Position numbers and translations under genes: made by a program. A stretch of 10,849 bases of DNA from Flavobacteriaceae bacterium (GTDB lineage: Bacteria; Bacteroidota; Bacteroidia; Flavobacteriales; Flavobacteriaceae). Location: assembly GCA_019752245.1 (NCBI GenBank), contig JAIEMH010000259.1:1-10849 (forward strand), given 5' to 3'. The notes beneath the pieces are model-generated. The model made no database searches. It was not told the origin of the DNA and worked only from the letters and a program-made list of their open reading frames with translations. The first letter of the stretch is position 1. Every line of letters begins with the position of its first letter. Positions 1-6,140 of the stretch are shown here, in pieces.

Positions 1-100
1 GTAAGCATGCAAGAGACTATTTGTTAAAACTGGTAATACGAAAAAACTTCGTTTATTAAATAAGGGCGTCCAATTAAGGGTTCCGTTACATTACTAATTA

Positions 101-577
101 TTGAAACAACATTTGTTCTGTAAAATAACCCACGATTTATTTAAAAGTTTTGCCGACAGATTTGATATCGTAGTAAAGCAAGTAATTATTCACAAACTGG
201 TTGACGGTGTTTTTTACTCAAGTATTATTTGCGAAAGAGATAAAATTGAAGAAATAATTGATGCTCGAACTTCAGATGCAATTGCTTTAGCATTGCGTTT
301 CCAAGCACCAATTTTTACCTATAAAAACATTCTTGACAAAGCCGGAATTTATTTAAACGCCAATCCATCAGAATTAGAAGATCAAAATCCAGACGATGAC
401 AGCGTGCTTTCTACTCCAGATACTTTTGGTTTAGATACCGACGAAGAAAAAGCTGGCGAAGGATACACCAAGTTTAGTCTATCTGAACTTCATGAGTTTT
501 TAGAAATGGCAGTTCAAGAAGAAGACTACGAAAAAGCAGCGCGAATTAGAGACGAAATTTCTAAGCGCGAATCGTAA
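101..577 (+). CDS. Bifunctional nuclease family protein (DUF151 + UVR motif), N-terminus missing
   Basis: The recognisable part starts at THDLFKSFADRF (residues 10-21) and continues through the conserved block with DARTSDAIALALRF, which is typical of the DUF151 family credited with DNase/RNase activity. An acidic linker (about 92-118) leads to a C-terminal UvrB/UvrC-type motif (about 123-155, containing EEDYEKAARIRDEI), the usual architecture in Bacteroidota. Full-length members are about 200 residues and have roughly 60 more residues before THDLF; those are absent here. The TTG at 101 is only the first possible start after an in-frame TAA at 95-97, and residues 1-9 do not resemble the family. 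The gene is therefore 5'-truncated or joined to foreign sequence near position 125. The body is clearly conserved and under coding constraint. It lies 35 bp before thyA in the same direction. The family call is secure; the start is not real. Confidence 0.8.
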   Translation: MKQHLFCKITHDLFKSFADRFDIVVKQVIIHKLVDGVFYSSIICERDKIEEIIDARTSDAIALALRFQAPIFTYKNILDKAGIYLNANPSELEDQNPDDDSVLSTPDTFGLDTDEEKAGEGYTKFSLSELHEFLEMAVQEEDYEKAARIRDEISKRES

Positions 578-603
578 CTTTTAAACTCACAAACTTTTAA
601 ACT
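576..603 (+). repeat. Short tandem direct repeat between the nuclease gene and thyA
   Basis: AACTTTTAAACT occurs at 576-587 and again at 592-603, a period of 16 bases. The first copy overlaps the nuclease stop codon and the second ends ten bases before the thyA GTG. It looks like simple AT-rich intergenic repetition. No function can be inferred. Confidence 0.5.
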
Positions 604-612
604 TTCTTTAAA

Positions 613-1437
613 GTGAAACAATACCACGACTTAGTAAAACACGTTTTAGAAAACGGAACTCAAAAAGGCGACAGAACTGGCACCGGAACTAAAAGTGTTT
701 TTGGCTACCAAATGCGTTTTGATTTAGCTAAAGGTTTTCCAATGGTAACAACTAAAAAGTTACATTTAAAATCTATTGTTTATGAGTTGCTTTGGTTCTT
801 GAAAGGCGATACTAATATTGGTTATTTAAAAGAAAACGGAGTAAGAATTTGGGACGAATGGGCAAATGAAAATGGCGATTTAGGTCCGGTTTATGGTCAC
901 CAATGGCGCAATTGGAACAGTGAAGAAATTGATCAAATTACTGAATTAATTGACACTTTAAAAACCAATCCAAACAGCAGACGCATGTTGGTTTCTGCCT
1001 GGAATCCATCGGTTTTACCAGACACAACCAAATCATTTGCTGAAAATATCGAAAACGGAAAAGTAGCTTTGCCTCCATGTCATGCATTCTTCCAATTTTA
1101 TGTTTCAGAAGGAAAATTATCATGTCAATTGTACCAACGAAGTGCCGATATTTTTCTTGGTGTTCCATTTAATATTGCATCTTATGCTTTATTCACTATG
1201 ATGATTGCACAAGTTTGTGATTTACAAGTTGGCGAATTTATTCATACTTTTGGCGACGCACATATTTACAACAATCATTTTGAGCAATTAGAATTGCAAT
1301 TATCACGTGAGCCAAGACCACTACCAAAAATGATATTAAATCCAAATGTGAAGAATATTTTCGATTTTACATTTGAAGATTTTACCTTAGAAGATTACGA
1401 TCCGCATCCGCATATAAAAGGAATTGTGGCGGTATAA
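613..1437 (+). CDS. thyA: Thymidylate synthase
   Basis: Converts dUMP to dTMP in the cytoplasm with 5,10-methylene-tetrahydrofolate as one-carbon donor and reductant, releasing dihydrofolate. The 274-residue protein is colinear with the family: GDRTGTGTKSVFG near residues 19-31 holds the phosphate-binding Arg21, followed by FPMVTTKK, the LWFLKGDTN block, and the catalytic Cys156 within LPPCHAFFQFYV. The QRSADIFLGVPFNIASYA segment (dUMP/folate contacts) and the HTFGDAHIYNNH block follow. Compared with E. coli ThyA (Cys146) there is a loop of about ten extra residues before the active site, around 137-150, as in other Bacteroidota. The start is GTG at 613; MKQYHDLVKHVLENG matches the expected N-terminus and no better start exists. 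It lies 35 bp after the nuclease gene, so co-transcription is likely. FolA, its metabolic partner, is encoded 1.9 kb downstream. Confidence 0.98.
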   Translation: MKQYHDLVKHVLENGTQKGDRTGTGTKSVFGYQMRFDLAKGFPMVTTKKLHLKSIVYELLWFLKGDTNIGYLKENGVRIWDEWANENGDLGPVYGHQWRNWNSEEIDQITELIDTLKTNPNSRRMLVSAWNPSVLPDTTKSFAENIENGKVALPPCHAFFQFYVSEGKLSCQLYQRSADIFLGVPFNIASYALFTMMIAQVCDLQVGEFIHTFGDAHIYNNHFEQLELQLSREPRPLPKMILNPNVKNIFDFTFEDFTLEDYDPHPHIKGIVAV

Positions 1438-1492
1438 TTTATTAATAAGATTTTTCTATTTTTTGCGTTATTAAATTAGAAAATGTCTTTTT

Positions 1493-2392
1493 ATGAAAAT
1501 TTTATACTTCTCTATTCTGATTATTCCTTTTTTAGCATGCAATAAATTTTCCTCTAAAAACAAATCCGATTTTCAGCCAAAAGAATTTTCTTATACAGAA
1601 ATGAAAATGCCAGTTTTCTTTGAAAGTTTGGTAACAAATCATTTGAAAGATTTTTATTCCATTGATCATTCTGACTATGATTCCTTGTTTTCAGAAAATG
1701 AAATCTCAGAGAAAGATTCTTTAAATAACAAGACTTTTTACACAATCAAAATCTTACATAAATTATTTACTAGCAAAAATGCTACTAATGGTTCAAAAGG
1801 TGAAATCTTGAATATTCCTTATTTTTGGCACTGGATTAATCCAAATCCTAGGCATGAAATTGTAAGTTTAAAAACTAATCAAAAACTAAACCAAATAAAA
1901 CCACCAAAAGAATTCGCTAAATATAAATCTTACGCTGATATTGACAGAACACCAAATTTATTTTTAAGCGAATTAGTAAGCAAAAAAGAACTTTATCACA
2001 CAGCTACTGAAGGTGATTTTTCAACATTTGGTTGGTGTAGCGAAAGAGAAATAGCATTTGTTTGTTTACTAAATACTTTAGGCTACAAAGGAAAAGTAAT
2101 TACATACAATAATCATAGTTGGTCAGAATTTATTGTTTCAATGAAAAATAAAAACAACCAAACAATAAATTTTAAAGTCATTGTTGACAACACATTTGAC
2201 AATTTGGAATGGAATAAAATCTCCAATAGTGAAATTTTAGTTTGGGAAAAGCAAACTTTTAAAGGGCAAGGTAATTGGTATAATGAAAAAGCACATTCCG
2301 AAACTGAAAAACAAAAAACAAGAAACAATACAGTTGAAACCGAAGCTTCAAAAAGAATTGAAAAAAGTGTAGTAACCTATTTGAAAAAGTGA
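1493..2392 (+). CDS. Putative lipoprotein with transglutaminase-like Cys-His-Asp pattern
   Basis: I do not recognise a named family for the whole protein. Residues 1-15 form a lipoprotein signal peptide (short basic start, hydrophobic ILYFSILIIPFLA) ending in a lipobox with the lipidated cysteine at Cys16, so the mature protein should be anchored facing the periplasm or cell surface. The region 180-235 resembles a transglutaminase-like core: GWCSERE with Cys182, a helix-like stretch ending NTLGYKG, NHSWSEFIV with His208, and KVIVDNTFD with Asp232. The order and spacing suit a papain-like Cys-His-Asp triad. The N-terminal 160 residues and the Lys/Glu-rich C-terminus (about 265-299) show no domain I can name. 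The gene lies 55 bp after thyA with no clear promoter between them, and is closed by the hairpin at 2405-2437. The lipoprotein call is firm; enzymatic activity is inference. Confidence 0.75.
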   Translation: MKILYFSILIIPFLACNKFSSKNKSDFQPKEFSYTEMKMPVFFESLVTNHLKDFYSIDHSDYDSLFSENEISEKDSLNNKTFYTIKILHKLFTSKNATNGSKGEILNIPYFWHWINPNPRHEIVSLKTNQKLNQIKPPKEFAKYKSYADIDRTPNLFLSELVSKKELYHTATEGDFSTFGWCSEREIAFVCLLNTLGYKGKVITYNNHSWSEFIVSMKNKNNQTINFKVIVDNTFDNLEWNKISNSEILVWEKQTFKGQGNWYNEKAHSETEKQKTRNNTVETEASKRIEKSVVTYLKK

Positions 2393-2404
2393 CTTTTTTA
2401 TAAA

Positions 2405-2437
2405 AAAATCCGTTCAACAAAATGTCAAACGGATTTT
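2405..2437. terminator. Bidirectional intrinsic terminator between convergent genes
   Basis: AAAATCCGTT (2405-2414) and AACGGATTTT (2428-2437) are perfect 10-bp inverted arms around a 13-base loop, preceded by an A run and followed by T's. It lies in the 66-bp gap between the stop codons of the lipoprotein gene (plus) and the CBM48 gene (minus), the expected place for a terminator that works in both directions. Confidence 0.8.
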
Positions 2438-2458
2438 AATACAAACTAAAACCTAAAC

Positions 2459-2755
2459 CTATACTTCTAAAACACTGTTTTCAGCATTTGCGAATTCATT
2501 CCAACGGTAACTATCTGCTTCTGGATCATTTACATAAGCTCCATCAACGATATATTTAAATTCAAACGAATTATCTTTTGGCAATTCAAAAACAGCCTTG
2601 AATGTTCCGTTTTTTAATTTTGACAATTCACCTTCAGCTGGATTCCAGTTATTGAAATCACCTACTACTGATGCCGCACTTGCTTCTTTTGCTTCAATCG
2701 AAAAGGTAACTTTAACAACTGGCTTTGTTTTTATAATTTGTTTCTTTACAGACAT
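2459..2755 (-). CDS. Stand-alone CBM48 / isoamylase early-set (glycogen-binding-like) domain protein
   Basis: A 98-residue protein that is essentially one beta-sandwich domain of the isoamylase early-set / AMPK-beta glycogen-binding type (CBM48). The hallmark GDFNNWNP is at residues 32-39 (Trp37), followed by the strand pair and FEFKYIVDG at 64-72 (Lys67), then NDPEADSY. These match the positions where the family contacts alpha-glucans. There is no signal peptide, membrane segment or catalytic domain, so it should be a small cytoplasmic protein. In branching enzymes and AMPK-beta this domain is an appendage, while here it is free. It is transcribed towards the lipoprotein gene and shares its terminator. 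A degenerate -7 box (TTACTTTG, complement of 2783-2790) lies about 28 bp before the start. Glucan binding is inferred from family membership; the biological role is unknown. Confidence 0.88.
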   Translation of the reverse strand: MSVKKQIIKTKPVVKVTFSIEAKEASAASVVGDFNNWNPAEGELSKLKNGTFKAVFELPKDNSFEFKYIVDGAYVNDPEADSYRWNEFANAENSVLEV

Positions 2756-2993
2756 AACTAATTCATTTATAGATTAATGACACAAAGTAAAGCAATAAAA
2801 ACACACATTTAACATTGCTAACACAGAATTATTATTTTATTAAAATAGCCCATAAATTAGTCCTACATTCTTAATTTATAAGCAGTTAATTGTTAAAATA
2901 AAAATAAGAAAACGTTTTCTTACTAAATTATATCTAATAGCAATTTTTATATTTTCAAAAAAAATCGTATCTTTAAATTCAAATTTTCGACAT
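2756..2993. other. AT-rich divergent intergenic region
   Basis: A gene-free spacer between divergent genes. Besides the 18-bp palindrome it holds an 8-bp inverted repeat (ATAAATTA at 2852-2859, TAATTTAT at 2872-2879). It also carries a near-consensus -7 box, TATCTTTA at 2968-2975, about 18 bp before the 2TM ATG, with no convincing -33 TTG. No small reading frame in it looks like a gene. Confidence 0.5.
2905..2922. promoter_or_regulatory. 18-bp perfect palindrome, candidate regulator operator
   Basis: TAAGAAAACGTTTTCTTA is a perfect dyad with a central CG step and GAAAAC/GTTTTC half-sites. That shape is typical of LacI/GalR-family operators. It stands in the 238-bp spacer between the divergent CBM48 and 2TM genes, 72 bp before the 2TM start and about 150 bp before the CBM48 start. 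The dyad is seen directly; the operator role is inference. Confidence 0.45.
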
Positions 2994-3326
2994 ATGGATA
3001 CAGAACAGCATGAAATGTATGAGTACGCACGCAAAAGGATAAAACAAAAAAAGAGCTTGTATTTTCATTTTGTTATGTTTTTTTTGGGTAGCATATTTAT
3101 CTTTATTATAAACAAATGGATGAATGTTGGTGAGCCCAAAAATTGGTTTATTTGGGTAATAACTATATGGTTTTTCTTCTTTATCCTTCATTTTATTAAA
3201 GTTTTTATTACGGATAGTTTCATGAATAAAAATTGGGAACGAGAACAAATAAATCGCTTAATGACCATGCAAGAAAAGAAAATAGAACAACTAAAAAACG
3301 AAGTCGAAAATAAAAAAACAACTTAA
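2994..3326 (+). CDS. 2TM domain-containing small membrane protein
   Basis: A 110-residue protein of the Bacteroidota 2TM-domain family, of unknown function. Residues 8-20 form a basic amphipathic segment (YEYARKRIKQKK), the usual family opening. Two transmembrane helices follow, about 22-40 and 52-72, joined by a short loop containing EPKNWF. After MNKNWERE comes a charged Lys/Glu-rich helix (about 82-106) likely to form a cytoplasmic coiled coil. With the basic stretch before TM1 inside, both termini should face the cytoplasm. Its TAA and the folA ATG share one base (TAATG at 3324-3328), so translation of the two is probably coupled. The ATG at 2994 fits the family N-terminus. Family assignment is good; no function can be given. 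Confidence 0.88.
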   Translation: MDTEQHEMYEYARKRIKQKKSLYFHFVMFFLGSIFIFIINKWMNVGEPKNWFIWVITIWFFFFILHFIKVFITDSFMNKNWEREQINRLMTMQEKKIEQLKNEVENKKTT

Positions 3327-3808
3327 TGATTACTCTTATTGCTGCTGCTGGCCAAAACAATGCGCTTGGAAAGGATAACCAATTGGTATGGCATTTACCA
3401 AACGACTTTAAACGATTTAAACAAATAACATCGGGTCATTATATAATTATGGGAAGAAAAACTTTTGAAAGTTTTCCAAAACCGCTTCCAAATCGTACTC
3501 ATATCATCATTACACGTCAAAAAAATTATACTGCCGAAGGTTGTTTGGTCGTAAATTCTATTGAAAAAGCAATAGAAATTGCACCAAAAGAAGAAGAAAT
3601 ATTTATTATTGGTGGTGCCCAAATTTATACACAATCTATAGACTTGGCAGACAAAATTGAACTAACTCGTGTTCATGCAAACCCTGAAGCCGATGCATTT
3701 TTTCCTGAAATAGATTTACAAAACTGGAAATTAACTTTTGAAGAAAAACACTTCAAAGATGAAAAGCACAATTTTGATTTTGATTTTCTAACCTATACAA
3801 AGAAGTAA
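3326..3808 (+). CDS. folA: Dihydrofolate reductase
   Basis: NADPH-dependent reduction of dihydrofolate to tetrahydrofolate; it restores the folate oxidised by ThyA. The 160-residue length is normal for a chromosomal bacterial enzyme. Visible motifs are AAAGQNNALGKDNQLVWHLP (residues 6-25, the substrate/cofactor loop corresponding to Met20) and the catalytic acid Asp27 in NDFKRFK. Next come MGRKTFES (42-49, cofactor binding), LPNRTHIIITR (54-64), and IIGGAQIY (94-101) with the paired glycines that contact NADPH. The ATG overlaps the stop of the 2TM gene by one base, so folA is probably translated by coupling and has no separate promoter. The next gene has its own promoter at 3854-3886. Nothing suggests an acquired trimethoprim-resistance variant; it reads as the native core gene. 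Confidence 0.97.
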   Translation: MITLIAAAGQNNALGKDNQLVWHLPNDFKRFKQITSGHYIIMGRKTFESFPKPLPNRTHIIITRQKNYTAEGCLVVNSIEKAIEIAPKEEEIFIIGGAQIYTQSIDLADKIELTRVHANPEADAFFPEIDLQNWKLTFEEKHFKDEKHNFDFDFLTYTKK

Positions 3809-3853
3809 TTACTTTGTTAAGATAGCTTTAGTCCCAAAACTTAGAGATTGTTT

Positions 3854-3886
3854 TTTGTTATTTGCCTTTTATTATTTGTACTTTTG
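3854..3886 (+). promoter_or_regulatory. Bacteroidota-type promoter for menG
   Basis: TTTG at 3854-3857 (-33 element), a 21-base spacer, then TACTTTTG at 3879-3886, a perfect TAnnTTTG -7 box. The spacing falls in the range known for Flavobacterium (TTG, N17-23, TAnnTTTG). Transcription should begin near 3892, giving a leader of about 16 bases before the ATG at 3909. Confidence 0.75.
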
Positions 3887-3908
3887 CATCCTAAAAAATT
3901 GCATAAAA

Positions 3909-4640
3909 ATGTCGAAAAACATAACTCCTTACAAAGATTCCTCTTTAGGTAAAAAAGAACAAGTAACCCAAATGTTTGATACCATTTCTGGAAATTATGA
4001 CGGATTAAACCGTGTGATATCTTTTGGAATTGATGTAAAATGGCGTAAAAAGGTACTAGCTCTTGTTGCTGCGAAAAATCCAGAAAACATTCTTGATATT
4101 GCAACTGGAACAGGCGATTTAGCAATTTTAATGACACAAACTAAGGCAAAAAAAATTATTGGATTAGACATTTCTGCCGGAATGCTTGAAGTGGGTATAA
4201 AAAAAATTGCAGATAAAAAACTAGACCATATAATTGATATGGTTATTGGCGATAGCGAAAACATGCCTTTTCCAGACAACCATTTTGATGCAATAACAGT
4301 TTCATTCGGGATAAGAAATTTTGAAAATCTAGATAAAGGATTGACAGAGATTTTGAGAGTATTAAAACCAAACGGAATTTTTGTAATTCTTGAAACTTCA
4401 AACCCGGTAAAAACTCCATTTAAACAAGGTTATCATTTTTACACTAAAAATATTTTACCTATCATTGGAAAACTTTTCTCTAAAGACAATGTTGCCTATG
4501 GATATTTATCAGAATCGGCCTCTGTTTTTCCATTTGGCGAAGCGTTAAACAATATTTTGAGAAAAAATGGGTTTATAGATGTTGTAGCTTTGCCACAAAC
4601 ATTTGGAGTAGCTACAATTTATTCGGCATCAAAAAAATAA
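3909..4640 (+). CDS. menG: Demethylmenaquinone methyltransferase (UbiE/MenG family)
   Basis: SAM-dependent C-methylation of demethylmenaquinol, the last step of menaquinone synthesis at the inner face of the membrane. Flavobacteria use menaquinone, so MenG rather than the ubiquinone role applies, although the family is named ubiE. The 243-residue protein shows VTQMFDTISGNYDGLNR (19-35), a family signature. The SAM-binding glycine loop LDIATGTGDLA is at 62-72, the acidic strand end GLDIS at 85-89, GDSENMPFPDNHFD at about 114-127, then VSFGIRNF. An upstream TTG would extend the frame to 3855, but that region contains the promoter, and MSKNITPYKD is the natural N-terminus, so ATG 3909 is chosen. 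PorT follows after 36 bp, probably in the same transcript. Confidence 0.95.
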   Translation: MSKNITPYKDSSLGKKEQVTQMFDTISGNYDGLNRVISFGIDVKWRKKVLALVAAKNPENILDIATGTGDLAILMTQTKAKKIIGLDISAGMLEVGIKKIADKKLDHIIDMVIGDSENMPFPDNHFDAITVSFGIRNFENLDKGLTEILRVLKPNGIFVILETSNPVKTPFKQGYHFYTKNILPIIGKLFSKDNVAYGYLSESASVFPFGEALNNILRKNGFIDVVALPQTFGVATIYSASKK

Positions 4641-4642
4641 AA

Positions 4643-4664
4643 CCAACAAATTCCGAGTTGTTGG
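4643..4664 (+). other. Small hairpin between menG and porT
   Basis: CCAACAA (4643-4649) and TTGTTGG (4658-4664) form a perfect 7-bp stem with an 8-base loop in the 36-bp gap. What follows is A-rich, with no T run, so it is not a classical terminator. It could tune the menG:porT mRNA ratio or be incidental. Confidence 0.45.
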
Positions 4665-4676
4665 AAAAGCATAAAA

Positions 4677-5381
4677 ATGAAGAGACTATTTTATATTTTA
4701 TTACTAATTTTTAGTTTACAAAGCCAATCGCAAACGAAAGGTATTTTCTCTAGAGATCCAATTATCAATCTTGAAAACTTTGATAAACAGCGTGTTTATT
4801 GGGGTTATTATTTGGGTTTTAACACCTACGATTTCAAGTTTGACTACATTAACACTCCAAATGTTGACATATTAGTAAAGTCAAATACTGGTTTCAATGT
4901 GGGATTGGTTGGTGACTTAAGACTTCATGAATATGTTAATTTACGATTTGAACCAGGATTGTATTATTCTCAAAGAAATCTAACCTATTCAGGTTTTACA
5001 AGACAAATAGACCGAGAAAGAGAAGTTCGCTCTACTTATATAGACTTTCCGTTATTACTTAAATTTTCTTCTAAAAGAATAGGTAATATTAGACCTTATC
5101 TTGTTGGTGGTGTCTCTGCTACTTTAAACTTGGCTAGTAATTCTAAATCTATTGATGATAATTACCAACAACGTTTTAGAGTTAAACCTTGGACACAAAA
5201 CTATCAAATTGGTTTTGGAATAGATTTATACCTTGAATATTTCAAGTTTTCTCCATCCATAAGAGGTGTTTTTGGAATGAATGATGAGCTAATTAGAGAT
5301 AGCAATCCAGCAAGTCCATGGACTGGAAATATTGGATCAATGAAATCTAGAGGTGTATTTGTAAACTTTACATTTCACTAA
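4677..5381 (+). CDS. porT: PorT/SprT family protein, type IX secretion and gliding machinery
   Basis: A 234-residue predicted outer-membrane beta-barrel. Residues 1-19 are a signal peptide (MKRLFYILLLIFSLQSQSQ). The rest is rich in alternating hydrophobic/polar strands: VYWGYYLGFNTYDFKF, a strand pair around GFNVGLVGDLRLHEYVNLRFEPGL, TYIDFPLLLKFSSKR, RPYLVGGVSATLNL, a strand before FKFSPSIRGVFG, and a final VFVNFTF. These features match PorT of Porphyromonas gingivalis and SprT of Flavobacterium johnsoniae, which are needed for type IX secretion and, in gliding species, for motility. Placement directly after menG/ubiE and before an RNA methyltransferase and a surface-antigen-like gene fits, from memory, the arrangement in other flavobacteria. 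The last 14 bases overlap the end of the convergent methyltransferase gene. The exact symbol (porT or sprT) depends on whether the host glides. Confidence 0.88.
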   Translation: MKRLFYILLLIFSLQSQSQTKGIFSRDPIINLENFDKQRVYWGYYLGFNTYDFKFDYINTPNVDILVKSNTGFNVGLVGDLRLHEYVNLRFEPGLYYSQRNLTYSGFTRQIDREREVRSTYIDFPLLLKFSSKRIGNIRPYLVGGVSATLNLASNSKSIDDNYQQRFRVKPWTQNYQIGFGIDLYLEYFKFSPSIRGVFGMNDELIRDSNPASPWTGNIGSMKSRGVFVNFTFH

Positions 5382-6105
5382 AACCACGCTTAAATTCACT
5401 TAAAAAAATTGCAGTTGCTGTAGCCACGTTCAAACTTTCTGTTTGTTGTAAATTTCCAAAACGAGGAATAGCCAATTTATATTGAACTAGTTTCTCAATC
5501 TTTTCAGAAATTCCGTTGGCTTCGTTACCCAAAATTAGAATCCCTTCATTTGGAAGTATTTCTTTATAGACGTTTTTACCATCCATAAAAGTTCCAAAAA
5601 TAGGCAATTCAGTTTTTTTAATATACAGGTGCAAGTCTACATATGAAAGGTTAACTCTAGAAATTGAACCCATTGTTGCTTGAACAACTTTTGGATTATA
5701 AACATCAACAGTTTGCTCACTACAAACAATTTGCTCAATACCAAACCAATCACACAATCTAATAATTGTTCCTAAATTTCCTGGATCTCTAATATCGTCT
5801 AGGGCAACTATCAAACCTTTAGTAATTTCGGGTTTTTGTGTAGGGATTTTAAATAATGCCAAACAATTGTTTGGTGTAGCAAGACAAGACAATTTCTTTA
5901 AGTCTGCTTCAGAAATTAATGTCTTTTTTGATACATTTATACTTTCAAAAATTGTTTCAGTCACAAACAAATGTTCTAGCACGAAATTTGATTGTACCAA
6001 TTCCTGAATTACCTTTACACCTTCAGCAATGAACAATTGATGAATTTGTCGGTATTTTTTTTGCTGTAAACTAGTAATTAGCTTTATTTGGTTTTTACTA
6101 ACCAT
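5368..6105 (-). CDS. SpoU/TrmH family RNA 2'-O-methyltransferase
   Basis: Transfers a methyl group from SAM to a ribose 2'-OH in rRNA or tRNA; the family uses a trefoil-knot SPOUT fold and works as a dimer. The 245-residue protein begins with a substrate-binding L30e-like domain (about 1-90; IAEGVKVIQEL at 26-36). The three SpoU motifs follow: DDIRDPGNLGTIIR at 103-116 (Asn110, Arg116), LILGNEANGIS at 190-200, and IPRFGNLQQTESLNVATA at 213-230. The overall shape is closest to RlmB-like 23S rRNA guanosine methyltransferases, but the exact target base cannot be read from sequence. The ATG at 6105 lies 35 bp from the divergent tamL TTG. A perfect TAnnTTTG box in reverse orientation (complement of 6157-6164) inside the start of tamL could serve it, though no -33 element is evident. 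Confidence 0.93.
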   Translation of the reverse strand: MVSKNQIKLITSLQQKKYRQIHQLFIAEGVKVIQELVQSNFVLEHLFVTETIFESINVSKKTLISEADLKKLSCLATPNNCLALFKIPTQKPEITKGLIVALDDIRDPGNLGTIIRLCDWFGIEQIVCSEQTVDVYNPKVVQATMGSISRVNLSYVDLHLYIKKTELPIFGTFMDGKNVYKEILPNEGILILGNEANGISEKIEKLVQYKLAIPRFGNLQQTESLNVATATAIFLSEFKRGFSEM

Positions 6106-6114
6106 AAAAAAATG

Positions 6115-6122
6115 TACTTTTG
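6115..6122 (+). promoter_or_regulatory. -7 box of the tamL promoter
   Basis: TACTTTTG matches TAnnTTTG exactly and lies 18 bases before the TTG start at 6141. The nearest upstream TTTG (6087-6090) sits inside the divergent methyltransferase gene with a 24-base spacer, slightly longer than usual. The transcript start would be near 6129, leaving a very short leader. Confidence 0.6.
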
Positions 6123-6140
6123 AATTAAATTTTAAAACCC

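Noticed and set aside
938..1168. Minus-strand open frame inside thyA
   Set aside because: It covers the ThyA catalytic region, which is under strong constraint on the plus strand, so the antisense frame is incidental.
2833..2847. TATTTTA-T-TAAAATA palindrome as an operator
   Set aside because: It is composed only of A and T in a very AT-rich spacer, where such dyads arise by chance.
2979..3248. Minus-strand open frame of 89 codons over the 2TM gene
   Set aside because: It is a shadow of the plus-strand gene, which has clear family features; the minus product is low in complexity and family-less.
3855..3908. Extending menG upstream to the TTG at 3855
   Set aside because: The added 18 residues are not family-like, and the segment contains a complete -33/-7 promoter whose transcript would start after the TTG.
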